45,582 nucleotides of DNA, from assembly GCA_903889655.1 (NCBI GenBank), contig CAISYL010000234.1:1-45582 (forward strand), written 5' to 3'. This document shows positions 34,733-43,945 of this stretch, piece after piece. The number at the start of each line of letters is the position of its first letter. The first letter of the stretch is position 1. The notes beneath the pieces are model-generated. The model did not search any database. It was not told the DNA's origin and saw nothing but the letters and a program-made list of their open reading frames with translations. Both the position numbers and the translations under genes were made by a program. Origin of the DNA: an uncultured Alphaproteobacteria bacterium (lineage in GTDB: Bacteria > Pseudomonadota > Alphaproteobacteria > Parvibaculales > Parvibaculaceae).

Positions 34733-36664
34733 GTGCTGATGCCCAACACAGCCCGCGGCGGTGGCATTTCCCGCAAGATCACGCAGGCTGCGGACCGCAA
34801 GAAGCTGAAGTCGATCGCCGAGTCCCTCGATGTGCCGGAAGGCATGGGCCTCATCGTCCGCACGGCAGGCGCCAAGCGCACCAAGGCCGAAATCAAGCGC
34901 GACTATGAATATCTGCTGCGCATGTGGGAAAGCGTGCGCGAACTGACGCTGAAATCGACGGCCCCCGCCCTCGTCTACGAGGAAGGCAGCCTCATCAAGC
35001 GGTCGATCCGCGATCTCTATGACAAGGATATCGACACCGTCTTCGTCGAGGGCGACGAAGGCTACAAGGAAGCCAAGAACTTCATGCGCATGCTCATGCC
35101 GAGCCATGCGAAGAATGTTCAGCAATACAAGGACAAGCTGCCGCTCTTCCAGAAGTTCGGCGTCGAGCAGCAGCTCGATTCGATGTTCAACCCGACGGTC
35201 ACGTTGAAATCGGGTGGCTACATCGTCATCAATCCGACGGAAGCCCTCGTCTCGGTCGACGTCAACTCGGGTCGCTCGACGAAAGAGCGCAACATCGAGC
35301 AGACGGCACTCCGCACCAATCTCGAAGCGGCGGAAGAGATCGCCCGCCAGATGCGCCTGCGCGACCTTGCCGGCCTCGTCGTCATCGACTTCATCGACAT
35401 GGACGAGAACCGCAACAATCGTGCGGTCGAGCGCAAGCTCAAGGATTGCCTGAAATTCGACCGCGCCCGCATTCAGGTCGGCCGTATCAGCCATTTCGGC
35501 CTGATGGAGATGTCGCGTCAGCGCATGCGCTCCGGCGTGCTCGAGGGCTCGACCGTCCAGTGCCAGCATTGCCTCGGCACCGGCCTCGTCCGCTCCGTTG
35601 AATCGATGGCGCTGCATGTGCTTCGCGGCGTCGAGGCTGAAGCGGCCAAGGGTCGCGGCGCCGCCTTCACGGTCAAGGTGCCGGTCGAAGTCGCTGTCTA
35701 CATCCTCAACCAGAAGCGCGCGAGCCTGCTCGACGTCGAGGAGCGTTACGGCACCTCGGTCTATGTCGAGGCCGATCCGACGCTGAAGGGCTCGGAGCAT
35801 CGCGTCGAGACGGCGGAGGCCCGTGCGCTAACGCGCACGCGTCCGGCGCTCGGCGCCATCAACATCGAGACCGCCTACACGGACGAGCCGGAGCCGGTGG
35901 TCGAAGAAGTTGAAATCGAAGAGGACGAAGAGGGCGACGCCGAAGGGCCGTCTCAACCTCGCGAGGTCCGCGAAGCCCGTAGTGGCGATGACGAAGAAGA
36001 AGGGCCGCGCCGCAAGCGTCGTCGTCGCAGACGTCGTGGTGGCCGCCGCGAGGACGGACAGGAGCCGGTTGCCGGCAGCGACAGCGCCCCGGGCGAAGCC
36101 CGTATCGAATCCGTCGACGCGCAGGATGGCGACGAAGGCGATGAAGAAGACGAAGGCGAGGACGGTGCCGAGGGCGCGACGTCCGAAGCCGGAGACGGTC
36201 AGGACCGCCCGCGTAAGCGCCGGCGTCGTGGCCGCCGTGGTGGTCGCCGCAATCGCGGCCGCGAGGAAGGCGGTGCCGAAGCCGGCTCCGACGGCGGACC
36301 TCAGCCCGTAATCGGCGAAGCGGAAGATGCCGAGTCCGAAGCGCCGATCCTGCTCTCCTATTCGCGCGACGAAATCGTCCGCGACGAGGCGGAGCATGTG
36401 GTCGCCGAGGAAACGGAACAGCGGGCCATCGCCGACGGACCCATCGCAGCCGAAACGGCATCGATCGAGGAAACGCCGGTTGAGATCACGCATGCCGAAG
36501 ACGCCGCACCCATGACCGACGAGGATGAAACTCTCGCCGAGGTGAAGGCCGCCGTGGAAACACCCACAGCCGCACCTGAGCCGGTTGTAGGCACAACGGC
36601 GCCGGAGCCCGAAAAGCCGGAAGGCCCCACCCGCCGTGGCTGGTGGCAGCGTCGTTCCGGCTGA
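34733..36664 (+). CDS. rne: Ribonuclease E, C-terminal piece (catalytic domain and Arg-rich tail)
   Basis: 643 codons in the same frame as the N-terminal piece, beginning at GTG 34733, one codon after the TAG plus TGC. It holds the 5'-sensor (GMGLIVRTAG), the DNase I-like domain with metal ligands in SVDVNSG and VIDFIDM, the zinc-link CQHC (tetramer contact), and a C-terminal disordered half rich in Arg (RRKRRRRRRRGG and a second block) and acidic segments for RNA and degradosome contacts. If started independently it lacks the S1 domain. No ribosome site precedes GTG 34733 or ATG 34739, so separate translation would need coupling to the TAG. Confidence 0.9.
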   Translation: MLMPNTARGGGISRKITQAADRKKLKSIAESLDVPEGMGLIVRTAGAKRTKAEIKRDYEYLLRMWESVRELTLKSTAPALVYEEGSLIKRSIRDLYDKDIDTVFVEGDEGYKEAKNFMRMLMPSHAKNVQQYKDKLPLFQKFGVEQQLDSMFNPTVTLKSGGYIVINPTEALVSVDVNSGRSTKERNIEQTALRTNLEAAEEIARQMRLRDLAGLVVIDFIDMDENRNNRAVERKLKDCLKFDRARIQVGRISHFGLMEMSRQRMRSGVLEGSTVQCQHCLGTGLVRSVESMALHVLRGVEAEAAKGRGAAFTVKVPVEVAVYILNQKRASLLDVEERYGTSVYVEADPTLKGSEHRVETAEARALTRTRPALGAINIETAYTDEPEPVVEEVEIEEDEEGDAEGPSQPREVREARSGDDEEEGPRRKRRRRRRRGGRREDGQEPVAGSDSAPGEARIESVDAQDGDEGDEEDEGEDGAEGATSEAGDGQDRPRKRRRRGRRGGRRNRGREEGGAEAGSDGGPQPVIGEAEDAESEAPILLSYSRDEIVRDEAEHVVAEETEQRAIADGPIAAETASIEETPVEITHAEDAAPMTDEDETLAEVKAAVETPTAAPEPVVGTTAPEPEKPEGPTRRGWWQRRSG

Positions 36665-36687
36665 TTTTCGGCTGTTGAAAACAAGAA

Positions 36688-36712
36688 GGGCGCGATCAGA
36701 TCGCGCCCTTTT
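36688..36712. terminator. Bidirectional terminator between rne and the aminotransferase
   Basis: GGGCGCG (36688-36694) pairs with CGCGCCC (36702-36708) around ATCAGAT, flanked by AAGAA on the left and TTTTCATTT on the right, so it can stop rne and, less strongly, the convergent aminotransferase. Confidence 0.85.
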
Positions 36713-36755
36713 CATTTCTGATGCTCGTTCGCGAATGTTGAAACGCCGGTTGCCC

Positions 36756-37922
36756 CTAACTCAACCAGTCCTTCAATCTGGCGACAGCCTCCTCCATGTC
36801 CGCCGTCGAACCGGCGAAGGACATGCGGATGGTGTGCTGCCCGCGCTCCGGATCGAAATCGAGACCGGGCGTCGCGGCAACGCCCGCCTCATGCAGCATC
36901 CGGTGACAGAACTCCGTGCTGTCATTCGTCAGCTTGCGAACATCCGCATAGAGATAAAAGGCGCCGTCGGCGGGCGCAAAACTGTCAAAGCCGGCCTTCG
37001 GCAATTCATCCAGTAAAAGAGCCCGGTTCGCGGCATATCGCGCGACATTGGCGTCTAGCTCATCGGTCGCATCGAAAGCCGCCGCGCCTGCGGCCTGCGC
37101 CACGGATGACGGCGCAATGAAAAGATTCTGAGCCAGCCGCTCCAGCGGACGCACCAGCCGTTCCGGCACGACGAGCCAGCCGAGCCGCCATCCGGTCATG
37201 CAATAATATTTCGAGAAGCTGTTGACCACGATCGCATCCGCGGACGAAGCAAGCGCCGTCACTGTCTCCGCGCCGAAGACGATGCCGTGATAGATCTCGT
37301 CGGAGATGAACCAGCGACCTTGTGCATGACATGACGTTGCCAGCGCCGCGAGCGCCGTCGGCGTCAGCATCGTGCCCGTCGGATTGGCGGGGCTTGCTTC
37401 CAGCACACCGGCAATGCGGCCGTGGCGGCGTTCGGCCTCGTCGATCAATTCCGGCGTCAGCGACCAGCGCGTCTCCGGCCCAACCGGAATGCCGACAGGC
37501 GTCAGGCCCAGCGCCAGAAGGATGTTTCTGTATGCCGGATAGCCGGGCTCCGCGATGGCAACCCGCGCCCCTGCATCGAAGCAGGCGAGAAACGCGAGGA
37601 TGAAGCCGCCCGACGAGCCTGCCGTCACCACCACGCGCTCGGGCACAATGTCGAGATCGTGCCGCTCGCCATAGTGACGCGCGATCCTCTGGCGCAACGA
37701 CAAGAGCCCGAGCGCATCGGTATAGCCGAGCCGATCTCCATCAAGCGCCCGTGCCGCCGCTTCACGCACGAGACGCGGCGCCGGCGTCGAGGGCTGGCCG
37801 ACCTCCAGATGCATGACACGTCGGCCGCCCGCGCTTTCAAGCGCCGTCGCATCCCGCATCACATCCATCGCGATGAAGGGCGCAACGCCGCTGCGCTTCG
37901 AAATCTCCGGTCCGTCGGCCAT
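36756..37922 (-). CDS. Class I/II PLP aminotransferase
   Basis: A 388-residue fold-type I aminotransferase of the aspartate/aromatic aminotransferase-like group. Visible are the AGSSGGF substrate/phosphate region, ASPANPTGT (Asn near PLP), ISDEIYHG (Asp/Tyr to PLP), the Schiff-base lysine in NSFSKYYCMTGWRLGW and the C-terminal RMSFA arginine region that binds substrate carboxylate. Substrate unknown. ATG 37922 is the start because the upstream open frame is not family-like. It is followed on the minus strand by no gene before rne's terminator and lies 11 bases after the gamma-glutamyltransferase gene, so the two may be one operon. Confidence 0.9.
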   Translation of the reverse strand: MADGPEISKRSGVAPFIAMDVMRDATALESAGGRRVMHLEVGQPSTPAPRLVREAAARALDGDRLGYTDALGLLSLRQRIARHYGERHDLDIVPERVVVTAGSSGGFILAFLACFDAGARVAIAEPGYPAYRNILLALGLTPVGIPVGPETRWSLTPELIDEAERRHGRIAGVLEASPANPTGTMLTPTALAALATSCHAQGRWFISDEIYHGIVFGAETVTALASSADAIVVNSFSKYYCMTGWRLGWLVVPERLVRPLERLAQNLFIAPSSVAQAAGAAAFDATDELDANVARYAANRALLLDELPKAGFDSFAPADGAFYLYADVRKLTNDSTEFCHRMLHEAGVAATPGLDFDPERGQHTIRMSFAGSTADMEEAVARLKDWLS

Positions 37923-37933
37923 CCGTTCGGGGA

Positions 37934-39442
37934 TCAGGATCCCGAAGCCACCGCGCCGAAACCGACGCCATCGCTCTTCGGACTGATACCGAGCGAGCAG
38001 CTGCCCTCCGGCAAACCCGTCGGGCACATGATGGCAGCGGCCGGCGAGCGCGCATCCGCCGGGCTCGTCTGCAATGCGCCAAGCGCGGAATTGCCGTCGG
38101 CAAGCGCCGCTTGCGCCGCATGTTCGATTGATGCCGCGCCCTTCGGTGCGCCACCGCCGGCACCGGCGAAATAAAGGTTCTTGTTGTTGGTGTTGAGGAT
38201 GAGAACCGGCGCGAGGAAGGCCGAGGCCAGCCCCTTTGGCGACGAAGGCGACGAGGCGAAGACGACGCCCGTTCCTTCCGCAGCCTGACCGGAACCAAAG
38301 GCCCCGTTCATCGTCACGGCACAGGCAACCGCGCCACCCTTCCCGTCGACCACGGCGAAAGAGGTAGTGCCGAAATCGCTGTCGAGCGGCACGGTCGACG
38401 CACCGAGCGAACGCGCGGTCTTGTTGGCCACTTCCGTCAACGCATCGCCGGAGCTGCCCTGAATGCCGCTCCAGAGAGCACCCGCGAAAGCGCCGCTGCC
38501 GAGGTTGCGCGCCGGTAGCGCGACGAAGACATTGTCAGAAACCATCTGCTGCGCCGGCGCGATTTCAGGCCGGTAATTGAGAAGGTCCGCGCTCGACAGG
38601 CTTCCCCCCTTGGCATGCGACTCGGCGATCAGCTGCTGCGCGGTCTCGCCCGAATAGAAGCCGCCAATGCCCCGGCTGCGAATATGTGCGAGCGTCGTTG
38701 CCAGGCTCACTTGCGCGAAATTATCGAGTTCGCGGTAGCTGCGCGAACCGTCCGCCGTAAAGAGCCTCTGAAGGTCGGGCGAGTTGACGATCGCGAGTCC
38801 ACCATCGGCGAGTTGCCGCCCCGTCGCGCGTGAAACCGGGAAACCGGCCGCCGCCAGACGCTCGGCCGGCGATACGAGTTCCGCCCACGGCTTCGAACCA
38901 TATTTCGCCTGCAGGAGCGCGAAGCCGCGCACGTTGCCGGGAATGCCGAAGGAGCCGCCGCCGATCGGCTGACGGACGAGGAAGGAGATGCTCTCGACGG
39001 TCGCCTTGTCGCTTGCCCGCGCAAGGCAGACGCCGCCGCCGCCCAGTCCGGCGGCCGCCGGATAGGTGACGGACAGGGCGAAATAAAGCGCCGTCGCAGC
39101 ATCGGCGGCATTGCCGCCGCTCTCGAGAATGTTGCGCGCCGCGAGTGCCGCGGTCGGCTCGTCTGCGACAAGTGCGCCGGCGAAGGACGAATCGGATGCG
39201 TCCATCGTCGCCATCTTCTTGCCGCCGAGATCGTCGCGCTGATATTTAGTTTCGACCCCGTTGCTCGTGACCGTCGCACCAAGCGGTGCGTCCGAACGTC
39301 CCACGTCCGGGAGCATCGAGCAGCCCGCCAGTGAACCGGTGACAAGTGAGCCGGCGAGAACCGCATGTCCAAGCAGCGGAAGCGGCCGGGCTTTCGCCCT
39401 GTTCCCGTAAGACCGGGCCCTGCTTAACCAGTTTTGGCGCAC
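37934..39442 (-). CDS. Gamma-glutamyltransferase-family lipoprotein
   Basis: A 502-residue NTN-hydrolase of the gamma-glutamyltranspeptidase family. The N-terminus has a signal with a lipobox (GSLAGC), so it is a membrane-anchored lipoprotein. Self-cleavage should occur before the Thr in DFGTTSFAVVD (about T359), leaving a small subunit of ~144 residues, with MNGAFGSG following. The large subunit is short and its usual Arg-Glu-x-Ala-Pro substrate motif is replaced by FLVRQPIGGG, so substrate preference may differ. The start is GTG 39442, with GGGGGAG seven bases upstream; an ATG at 39517 would add 25 unlikely residues. Confidence 0.85.
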   Translation of the reverse strand: MRQNWLSRARSYGNRAKARPLPLLGHAVLAGSLVTGSLAGCSMLPDVGRSDAPLGATVTSNGVETKYQRDDLGGKKMATMDASDSSFAGALVADEPTAALAARNILESGGNAADAATALYFALSVTYPAAAGLGGGGVCLARASDKATVESISFLVRQPIGGGSFGIPGNVRGFALLQAKYGSKPWAELVSPAERLAAAGFPVSRATGRQLADGGLAIVNSPDLQRLFTADGSRSYRELDNFAQVSLATTLAHIRSRGIGGFYSGETAQQLIAESHAKGGSLSSADLLNYRPEIAPAQQMVSDNVFVALPARNLGSGAFAGALWSGIQGSSGDALTEVANKTARSLGASTVPLDSDFGTTSFAVVDGKGGAVACAVTMNGAFGSGQAAEGTGVVFASSPSSPKGLASAFLAPVLILNTNNKNLYFAGAGGGAPKGAASIEHAAQAALADGNSALGALQTSPADARSPAAAIMCPTGLPEGSCSLGISPKSDGVGFGAVASGS

Positions 39443-39828
39443 GCTTGTCTCCCCCGTTTGGCCGTCTCCGGCCTGTTCACAATTTGGCCTTATTCCCGGC
39501 TTTTCTTGCTCTCGCAAAGCACAGGAACGGCATGTCTGGTGCGTTCTAGAAGATGATCTGGTGGTCGATTGACGGGTCTTTCACTCACCCCTACCGTTTA
39601 GTCGCCCCGCGCCGGGGTTTCAACGGCGATTTGCCGGTCGAACCTTAGCGGGTGATCCCTGAAAGGTGAAGACAGCTAACGGATGGATGCCGCGACTCCG
39701 TCGGTCGTGGATGGGCGCGGGAAGGATCAGGCCGATATTGGCGACACAGATGCACGTCGCCTCGGAACCCGGTTTCGGCATATCTTCGAGGCGGCCTGTC
39801 ATTGCCGCAGACGATGGAAGCTTCATAG
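39443..39828. other. Divergent intergenic region, no gene seen
   Basis: A 386-base gap between the divergent gamma-glutamyltransferase and M48 protease genes. A possible plus-strand promoter is TTGACG (39569-39574), a 17-base spacer and TACCGT (39592-39597). A small hairpin CCCCG-CGC-CGGGG (39605-39617) followed by TTT lies just downstream in the leader of the protease gene. An open frame at 39666 overlapping the protease start has no support. Confidence 0.35.
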
Positions 39829-41301
39829 ATGTTGACGATATCTCCGGTTAAAGCAGCAGGCACGATCTGCCTCTCGGCGTTGCTTGCCCTTTCGAACGTC
39901 GGGACGGCGCTGGCGGACGGCATTTCCCTGGTTCGCGATGCCGAAACCGAGAACATGGTGCGCGAATATGCGACGCCGATCTGGCGGGCCGCCGGCCTCG
40001 CCCCCTCCTCCGTTCGCGTCTATCTCGTCCAGGATCCGAGCATCAACGCCTTCGTCGCCGGAGGCCAGCGTCTCTTTCTCAACACCGGCCTCATTACGCA
40101 GGTCGACACGCCTCTCGAACTCAGCGGCGTCATCGCCCATGAAACCGGGCATATGGCCGGCGGCCACCTGATCCGTGGACAGGAGGCGATGGACAAGCTG
40201 AGCATGCCGATGATCGCATCGATGATCCTCGGTGTCGGAGCCATGGCGGCAGGTGCAGGTGACGTCGGCATGGCCGCCATTGCCGGCGGCGCGACGATCT
40301 CGCAGCGCTCCATTCTGGCCTATAGCCGCCAGCAGGAGGCGAGTGCCGACCAGGCCGGCGCCACCTATCTTCAACGGGCGGGTCTTTCCGGCAAAGGCAT
40401 GCTCGACCTGTTCTCGAAATTCAGGGATCAGGAGGCTCTCTCAAGCACCCAACAGGATCCCTTCATCCGCAGCCATCCGATCTCGGAAGATCGTTTGTCG
40501 GCGTTGGAAGAACGGGTCAAGGCCTCGCCCTTTTATAACAGGGAAGATTCCGCCGCCCGCGTGCACGAGCTGAAAATGATCCAGGCAAAGCTGAACGGCT
40601 TCGTCGACGATCCCGATGTGACGTTCCGCCGCTATCCGGATTCCGATCAGAGCGACTATGCGCGCTATGCCCGCGCGATCGCCTATCACAAGAACGGCGA
40701 CAACGATAAGGCGCAGTCGGAGATCGACAAGTTGTTGCAGAAGGAAGGCAACAATCCCTACATCTGGGAATTGAAAGGTCAGGTTTATTTCGAAGGAGGC
40801 CGCGTCGCGGACTCCATCGCGCCCTATCGCAGGGCGTTGACCCTCAAGTCCGACGAGCCGCAGCTCCAGCTCGAACTTGCCCAGGCGCTGCTCGCCATCG
40901 ACAAATCCGACCTCGACAAGCAGGCGCTGGACGTCACGAGCACTCCGGCAAAAACATCGAAGACGAGCAAGGCCGCCGACACGCCGCCGGCGATGCCGAC
41001 GACCAATGCACCGCAACTGGCACTCGCGCCCAGCGAAGCGCAGCTGACGAAGGAGGCACTCGGCTATCTGCAGGACTCCGTCAAGCGAGATCCCGAGAAC
41101 CCGACAACCTTTTTCCAGCTCGCCATTGCCTATGGCCGCATGAACAATATCGGCATGGCGGAGCTTTCGACCGCCGAGTATTACGAGTCCATCGGCGAAA
41201 TGCGCGACGCGCGAGGTCACGCCGGCGTTGCACAGAAACATTTGAAACAGGGCTCGCCCGAATGGCTGCGGGCCCAGGACATCATGCAGGAAGAAGGTTG
41301 A
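39829..41301 (+). CDS. M48 family periplasmic metalloprotease with TPR, BepA-like
   Basis: A 490-residue exported protein with a signal peptide (about 1-29, cut at TALAD). The M48 domain has HETGH (104-108) and the third zinc ligand Glu in QQEASADQAG. After it come TPR-like helices (about 285-480), and a low-complexity Thr/Lys/Ala linker (about 363-390). E. coli BepA (YfgC) has the same layout and helps assemble and clean up outer-membrane proteins. The ATG follows GGAAG. The DsbA-like gene begins 2 bases after its stop, a coupled pair suggesting linked envelope protein quality control. Confidence 0.9.
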   Translation: MLTISPVKAAGTICLSALLALSNVGTALADGISLVRDAETENMVREYATPIWRAAGLAPSSVRVYLVQDPSINAFVAGGQRLFLNTGLITQVDTPLELSGVIAHETGHMAGGHLIRGQEAMDKLSMPMIASMILGVGAMAAGAGDVGMAAIAGGATISQRSILAYSRQQEASADQAGATYLQRAGLSGKGMLDLFSKFRDQEALSSTQQDPFIRSHPISEDRLSALEERVKASPFYNREDSAARVHELKMIQAKLNGFVDDPDVTFRRYPDSDQSDYARYARAIAYHKNGDNDKAQSEIDKLLQKEGNNPYIWELKGQVYFEGGRVADSIAPYRRALTLKSDEPQLQLELAQALLAIDKSDLDKQALDVTSTPAKTSKTSKAADTPPAMPTTNAPQLALAPSEAQLTKEALGYLQDSVKRDPENPTTFFQLAIAYGRMNNIGMAELSTAEYYESIGEMRDARGHAGVAQKHLKQGSPEWLRAQDIMQEEG

Positions 41302-41303
41302 GG

Positions 41304-42092
41304 ATGCGTCGTATCGGTTTCATGGCCCTTTTCGTTATGGGCGCATTCGCTTTCGTGTCTCTTCTCGATCATTCAGACTCAGCGGCCGCCGGCACACCAA
41401 CGACGCAGAGCGGTTTCGACAACGGCCAGCAACTGCAGATCGAAAAGATCGTGCACGACTATCTGCTTGAGCACCCCGAAGTGCTTCTGGAAGCCATGCA
41501 GGAGCTCGACAAGAAGCAGGCATCCGTCGAAAAGAAGAAACAGGGCGCGGCGATCGCGAGCAACCGCGCCGCCATCTACGACGATCCGCAGAGCTTCGTC
41601 GCCGGCAACCCGAAGGGCGACGTCACCATCGTCGAGTTCTTCGATTACCAGTGCGGCTACTGCAAGCACAGCTTCGGTCCGCTGATGGATACGGTAAGCA
41701 GCGACGGCCATATCCGTCTCATCCTCAAGGAATTCCCGATCCTCGGGCCCGAGTCCGTCACCGCCTCGCGCGCCGCCATCGCGTCGATGAAGCAGGGCAA
41801 GTATTTTGAATTCCACAAGGCCCTGTTCCGTCACAAAGGCGGTCTCACCGACGAGACCATCATGGAAGTCGCGTCCTCGGTCGGCATCGACACCGAAAAA
41901 CTGACGCGCGACATGGCCGATCCGAAGATCGAGGCCCTCATCAAGCGCAATTACGAACTGGCCGATGTCCTGGCTATCAAGGGAACGCCGGGCTTCATCA
42001 TCGGCGGAAAACTCATCCCGGGCGCGCTCGAAAAAGACGAATTCGCCGAAGTCGTCAAGGACGCACGCGAAAGCTGCGGCGCGAACTGCTGA
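41304..42092 (+). CDS. DsbA-family periplasmic thiol oxidoreductase
   Basis: A 262-residue protein with a short signal anchor (3-21), a helical N-terminal region (HDYLLEHPEVLLEAM, shared with the DsbA/ScsC-like 'Com1' group) and a thioredoxin fold with CGYC at 117-120 and cis-Pro in KGTPGF. It likely oxidises or isomerises disulfides of periplasmic proteins. A last cysteine pair (ESCGANC) ends the protein. It starts 3 bases after the M48 stop with AGGTTGAGG as ribosome site. Confidence 0.9.
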   Translation: MRRIGFMALFVMGAFAFVSLLDHSDSAAAGTPTTQSGFDNGQQLQIEKIVHDYLLEHPEVLLEAMQELDKKQASVEKKKQGAAIASNRAAIYDDPQSFVAGNPKGDVTIVEFFDYQCGYCKHSFGPLMDTVSSDGHIRLILKEFPILGPESVTASRAAIASMKQGKYFEFHKALFRHKGGLTDETIMEVASSVGIDTEKLTRDMADPKIEALIKRNYELADVLAIKGTPGFIIGGKLIPGALEKDEFAEVVKDARESCGANC

Positions 42093-42103
42093 GGGGCACC
42101 GCA

Positions 42104-42754
42104 ATGTCGTCCATGGTCGAATACGGCTCGACGGCGCTGCCGCCGGAGATGCTTGAACGTCTGCAGACCGCATCAATCCTGCACGGCTACAAACATCTTC
42201 GCATGGCGAAGAACCCCTTCGACCTCGCCCTCTACCCGCTCCTGCTGTGGCAGGTCAGACCGCGCTCGCTGATCGAGATCGGCTCCTTCAAGGGCGGCAG
42301 CGCCGTCTGGTTCTCCGATCAGGGTGCGGCTCTCGGCCTCGACATGCAGGTCCATTCCTTCGACATCGCTCAGGTGACGGATGTGAAGCATCCAAATGTC
42401 ACCTTCCATGCAGGCAACGCGCGCGATCCGAAGACCGCATTTCCTCTCGACTGGATCGCCTCCCTGCCGCGGCCGTTGATCGTCATCGATGACGCCGATC
42501 ATTTTTACGAAACCACGAAGGCCATCCTCGATCATTTCGCTCCGCTGATGCGGAACGGCGAATATATCGTCGTCGAGGATGGTATCGTCACACCGCTCGG
42601 CGTCGCCGACGAATATGACGGAGGTCCGATACGCGCCATCGCGGAGTTCGTGCCCGCCAACACGGCACGCTTCGAGATCGACCGCCGCTACTGCGATCGC
42701 TTCGGCCACAACGTCACATGGAACATCGACGGCTATCTGAAATGTATCGCCTGA
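42104..42754 (+). CDS. CmcI-family (cephalosporin hydroxylase-like) methyltransferase
   Basis: A 216-residue SAM-dependent methyltransferase-fold protein. SAM motif I is IEIGSFKGGSA; an acidic metal-site candidate follows in VIDDADHFYET, and VEDGIVTP is characteristic of the CmcI/rhamnosyl O-methyltransferase family. Family members methylate sugars or secondary metabolites; the substrate is unknown. It follows the DsbA-like gene by 11 bases with GAGGGG. Its stop lies within a small palindrome shared with the convergent thiG stop. Confidence 0.82.
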   Translation: MSSMVEYGSTALPPEMLERLQTASILHGYKHLRMAKNPFDLALYPLLLWQVRPRSLIEIGSFKGGSAVWFSDQGAALGLDMQVHSFDIAQVTDVKHPNVTFHAGNARDPKTAFPLDWIASLPRPLIVIDDADHFYETTKAILDHFAPLMRNGEYIVVEDGIVTPLGVADEYDGGPIRAIAEFVPANTARFEIDRRYCDRFGHNVTWNIDGYLKCIA

Positions 42755-42766
42755 TCTTTCAGATCA
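42752..42766. repeat. Palindrome covering both convergent stop codons
   Basis: TGATCT-TTC-AGATCA (42752-42766) is a perfect 6-bp inverted repeat containing the CmcI-like stop (42752-42754) and the thiG stop (42761-42759). Too short for a proven terminator, but compact. Confidence 0.4.
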
Positions 42767-43568
42767 AACCCGATAGCGGCGACGACGGATCGGCATATTT
42801 CCTCTTCGGCATCCGTCCGGCGAGATAGGCGAGGCGCCCAGCCTCGACGGCAAGCTTCATCGCCCGCGCCATGCGGATCGGGTCTTTCGCCTCGGCGATC
42901 GCCGTATTCATCAGCACGCCGTCGCAGCCGAGTTCCATCGCGATGGCCGCGTCGGATGCCGTGCCGACGCCCGCATCGACGATCACCGGCACTTTCGTCT
43001 GCTCGATGATGAGGCGAATATTGACCGGGTTCTGGATGCCGAGCCCCGAGCCGATGGGCGCGGCAAGCGGCATGATCGCGCAGCAGCCGAGGTCTTCGAG
43101 GCGCTTCGCCATGATCGGATCGTCGGAACAATAAACCATGATCTCGAAGCCGTCTTTGCGCAGCGCTTCGGCGGCGCGCAGCGTTTCGATCATGTCGGGA
43201 TAGAGCGTCTTCTGGTCGCCCAGCACTTCGAGCTTGACGATATTCCAGCCGCCAGCTTCGCGCGCAAGACGCAGTGTCCGCACGGCATCGTCCGCGGTGT
43301 AGCAACCGGCTGTGTTCGGCAGATACATCACCTTCTTCGGATCGATATAATCGACGAGCATCGGCTCTTTCGGGTTCGTCACATTGACGCGACGCACCGC
43401 GACGGTAACGATCTCGGCGCCGGCCGCTTCGACGGCGGCGGCGTTTTGCGCGAGGTCCTTGTACTTACCCGTGCCCACGATCAGCCGCGACCGAAAGGCA
43501 CGCCCCGCAATCGTGAGGCTGTCTTCGCCCGCCGGCTGCACCGGATTGATCTTCGCCGTTTCCGCCAC
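42759..43568 (-). CDS. thiG: Thiazole synthase
   Basis: A 269-residue TIM-barrel enzyme that builds the thiazole ring of thiamine from deoxyxylulose-5-phosphate, dehydroglycine and ThiS-thiocarboxylate. The Schiff-base lysine is in [10 protein letters not shown] (about K112), and the phosphate-binding PIGSGLG and [11 protein letters not shown] motifs are intact. The start is GTG 43568 with AGGAGA six bases upstream. The open frame continues far upstream through thiS but is not coding there. Confidence 0.94.
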   Translation of the reverse strand: MAETAKINPVQPAGEDSLTIAGRAFRSRLIVGTGKYKDLAQNAAAVEAAGAEIVTVAVRRVNVTNPKEPMLVDYIDPKKVMYLPNTAGCYTADDAVRTLRLAREAGGWNIVKLEVLGDQKTLYPDMIETLRAAEALRKDGFEIMVYCSDDPIMAKRLEDLGCCAIMPLAAPIGSGLGIQNPVNIRLIIEQTKVPVIVDAGVGTASDAAIAMELGCDGVLMNTAIAEAKDPIRMARAMKLAVEAGRLAYLAGRMPKRKYADPSSPLSGLI

Positions 43569-43591
43569 CTGATGTCTCCTTGCGCGGGGCT

Positions 43592-43792
43592 TCAGCCGCC
43601 GCCGACAAAATGCACTATTTCCAGCCGGTCGCCATGCCCGAGCTGCGTCTCGCCATAGGTCGAGCGCGGCACGATCTCGAGATTGCGCTCGATCGCGACC
43701 TTGCGAGGGTCGAGTTCGAAACGCTCGATCAGCGCCAGCACCGTCAGCGGCGCCTCGATCTCGTGAATATCGCCATTGATGGTCAGCTGCAT
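43592..43792 (-). CDS. thiS: Sulfur carrier protein ThiS
   Basis: A 66-residue ubiquitin-like protein that carries sulfur as a C-terminal thiocarboxylate to ThiG. It begins [12 protein letters not shown] and ends HFVGGG, the essential Gly-Gly end. It is 23 bases upstream of thiG in the same transcript. No other thiamine genes (thiC, thiO, thiE) and no TPP riboswitch are visible here. Confidence 0.93.
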   Translation of the reverse strand: MQLTINGDIHEIEAPLTVLALIERFELDPRKVAIERNLEIVPRSTYGETQLGHGDRLEIVHFVGGG

Positions 43793-43945
43793 GCCGCGCT
43801 CGCAGGGCCTTGCCGGGCCGTTTCGGGGGTGCCGCAGGGGCATCCCGGTTCTTCATCCGGCCTGTTAACACCCTCCGCTTCGCCGGATAATGGGTGAGCA
43901 GTCCGCGCAATTCAAGCGGTGCCGCCGACAGGGTTAAAGCCTTTC

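Noticed and set aside
34007-35800. Long minus-strand open frame opposite rne
   Set aside because: Composition is that of an antisense shadow; the plus strand holds conserved RNase E motifs, so this frame does not explain the amber codon.
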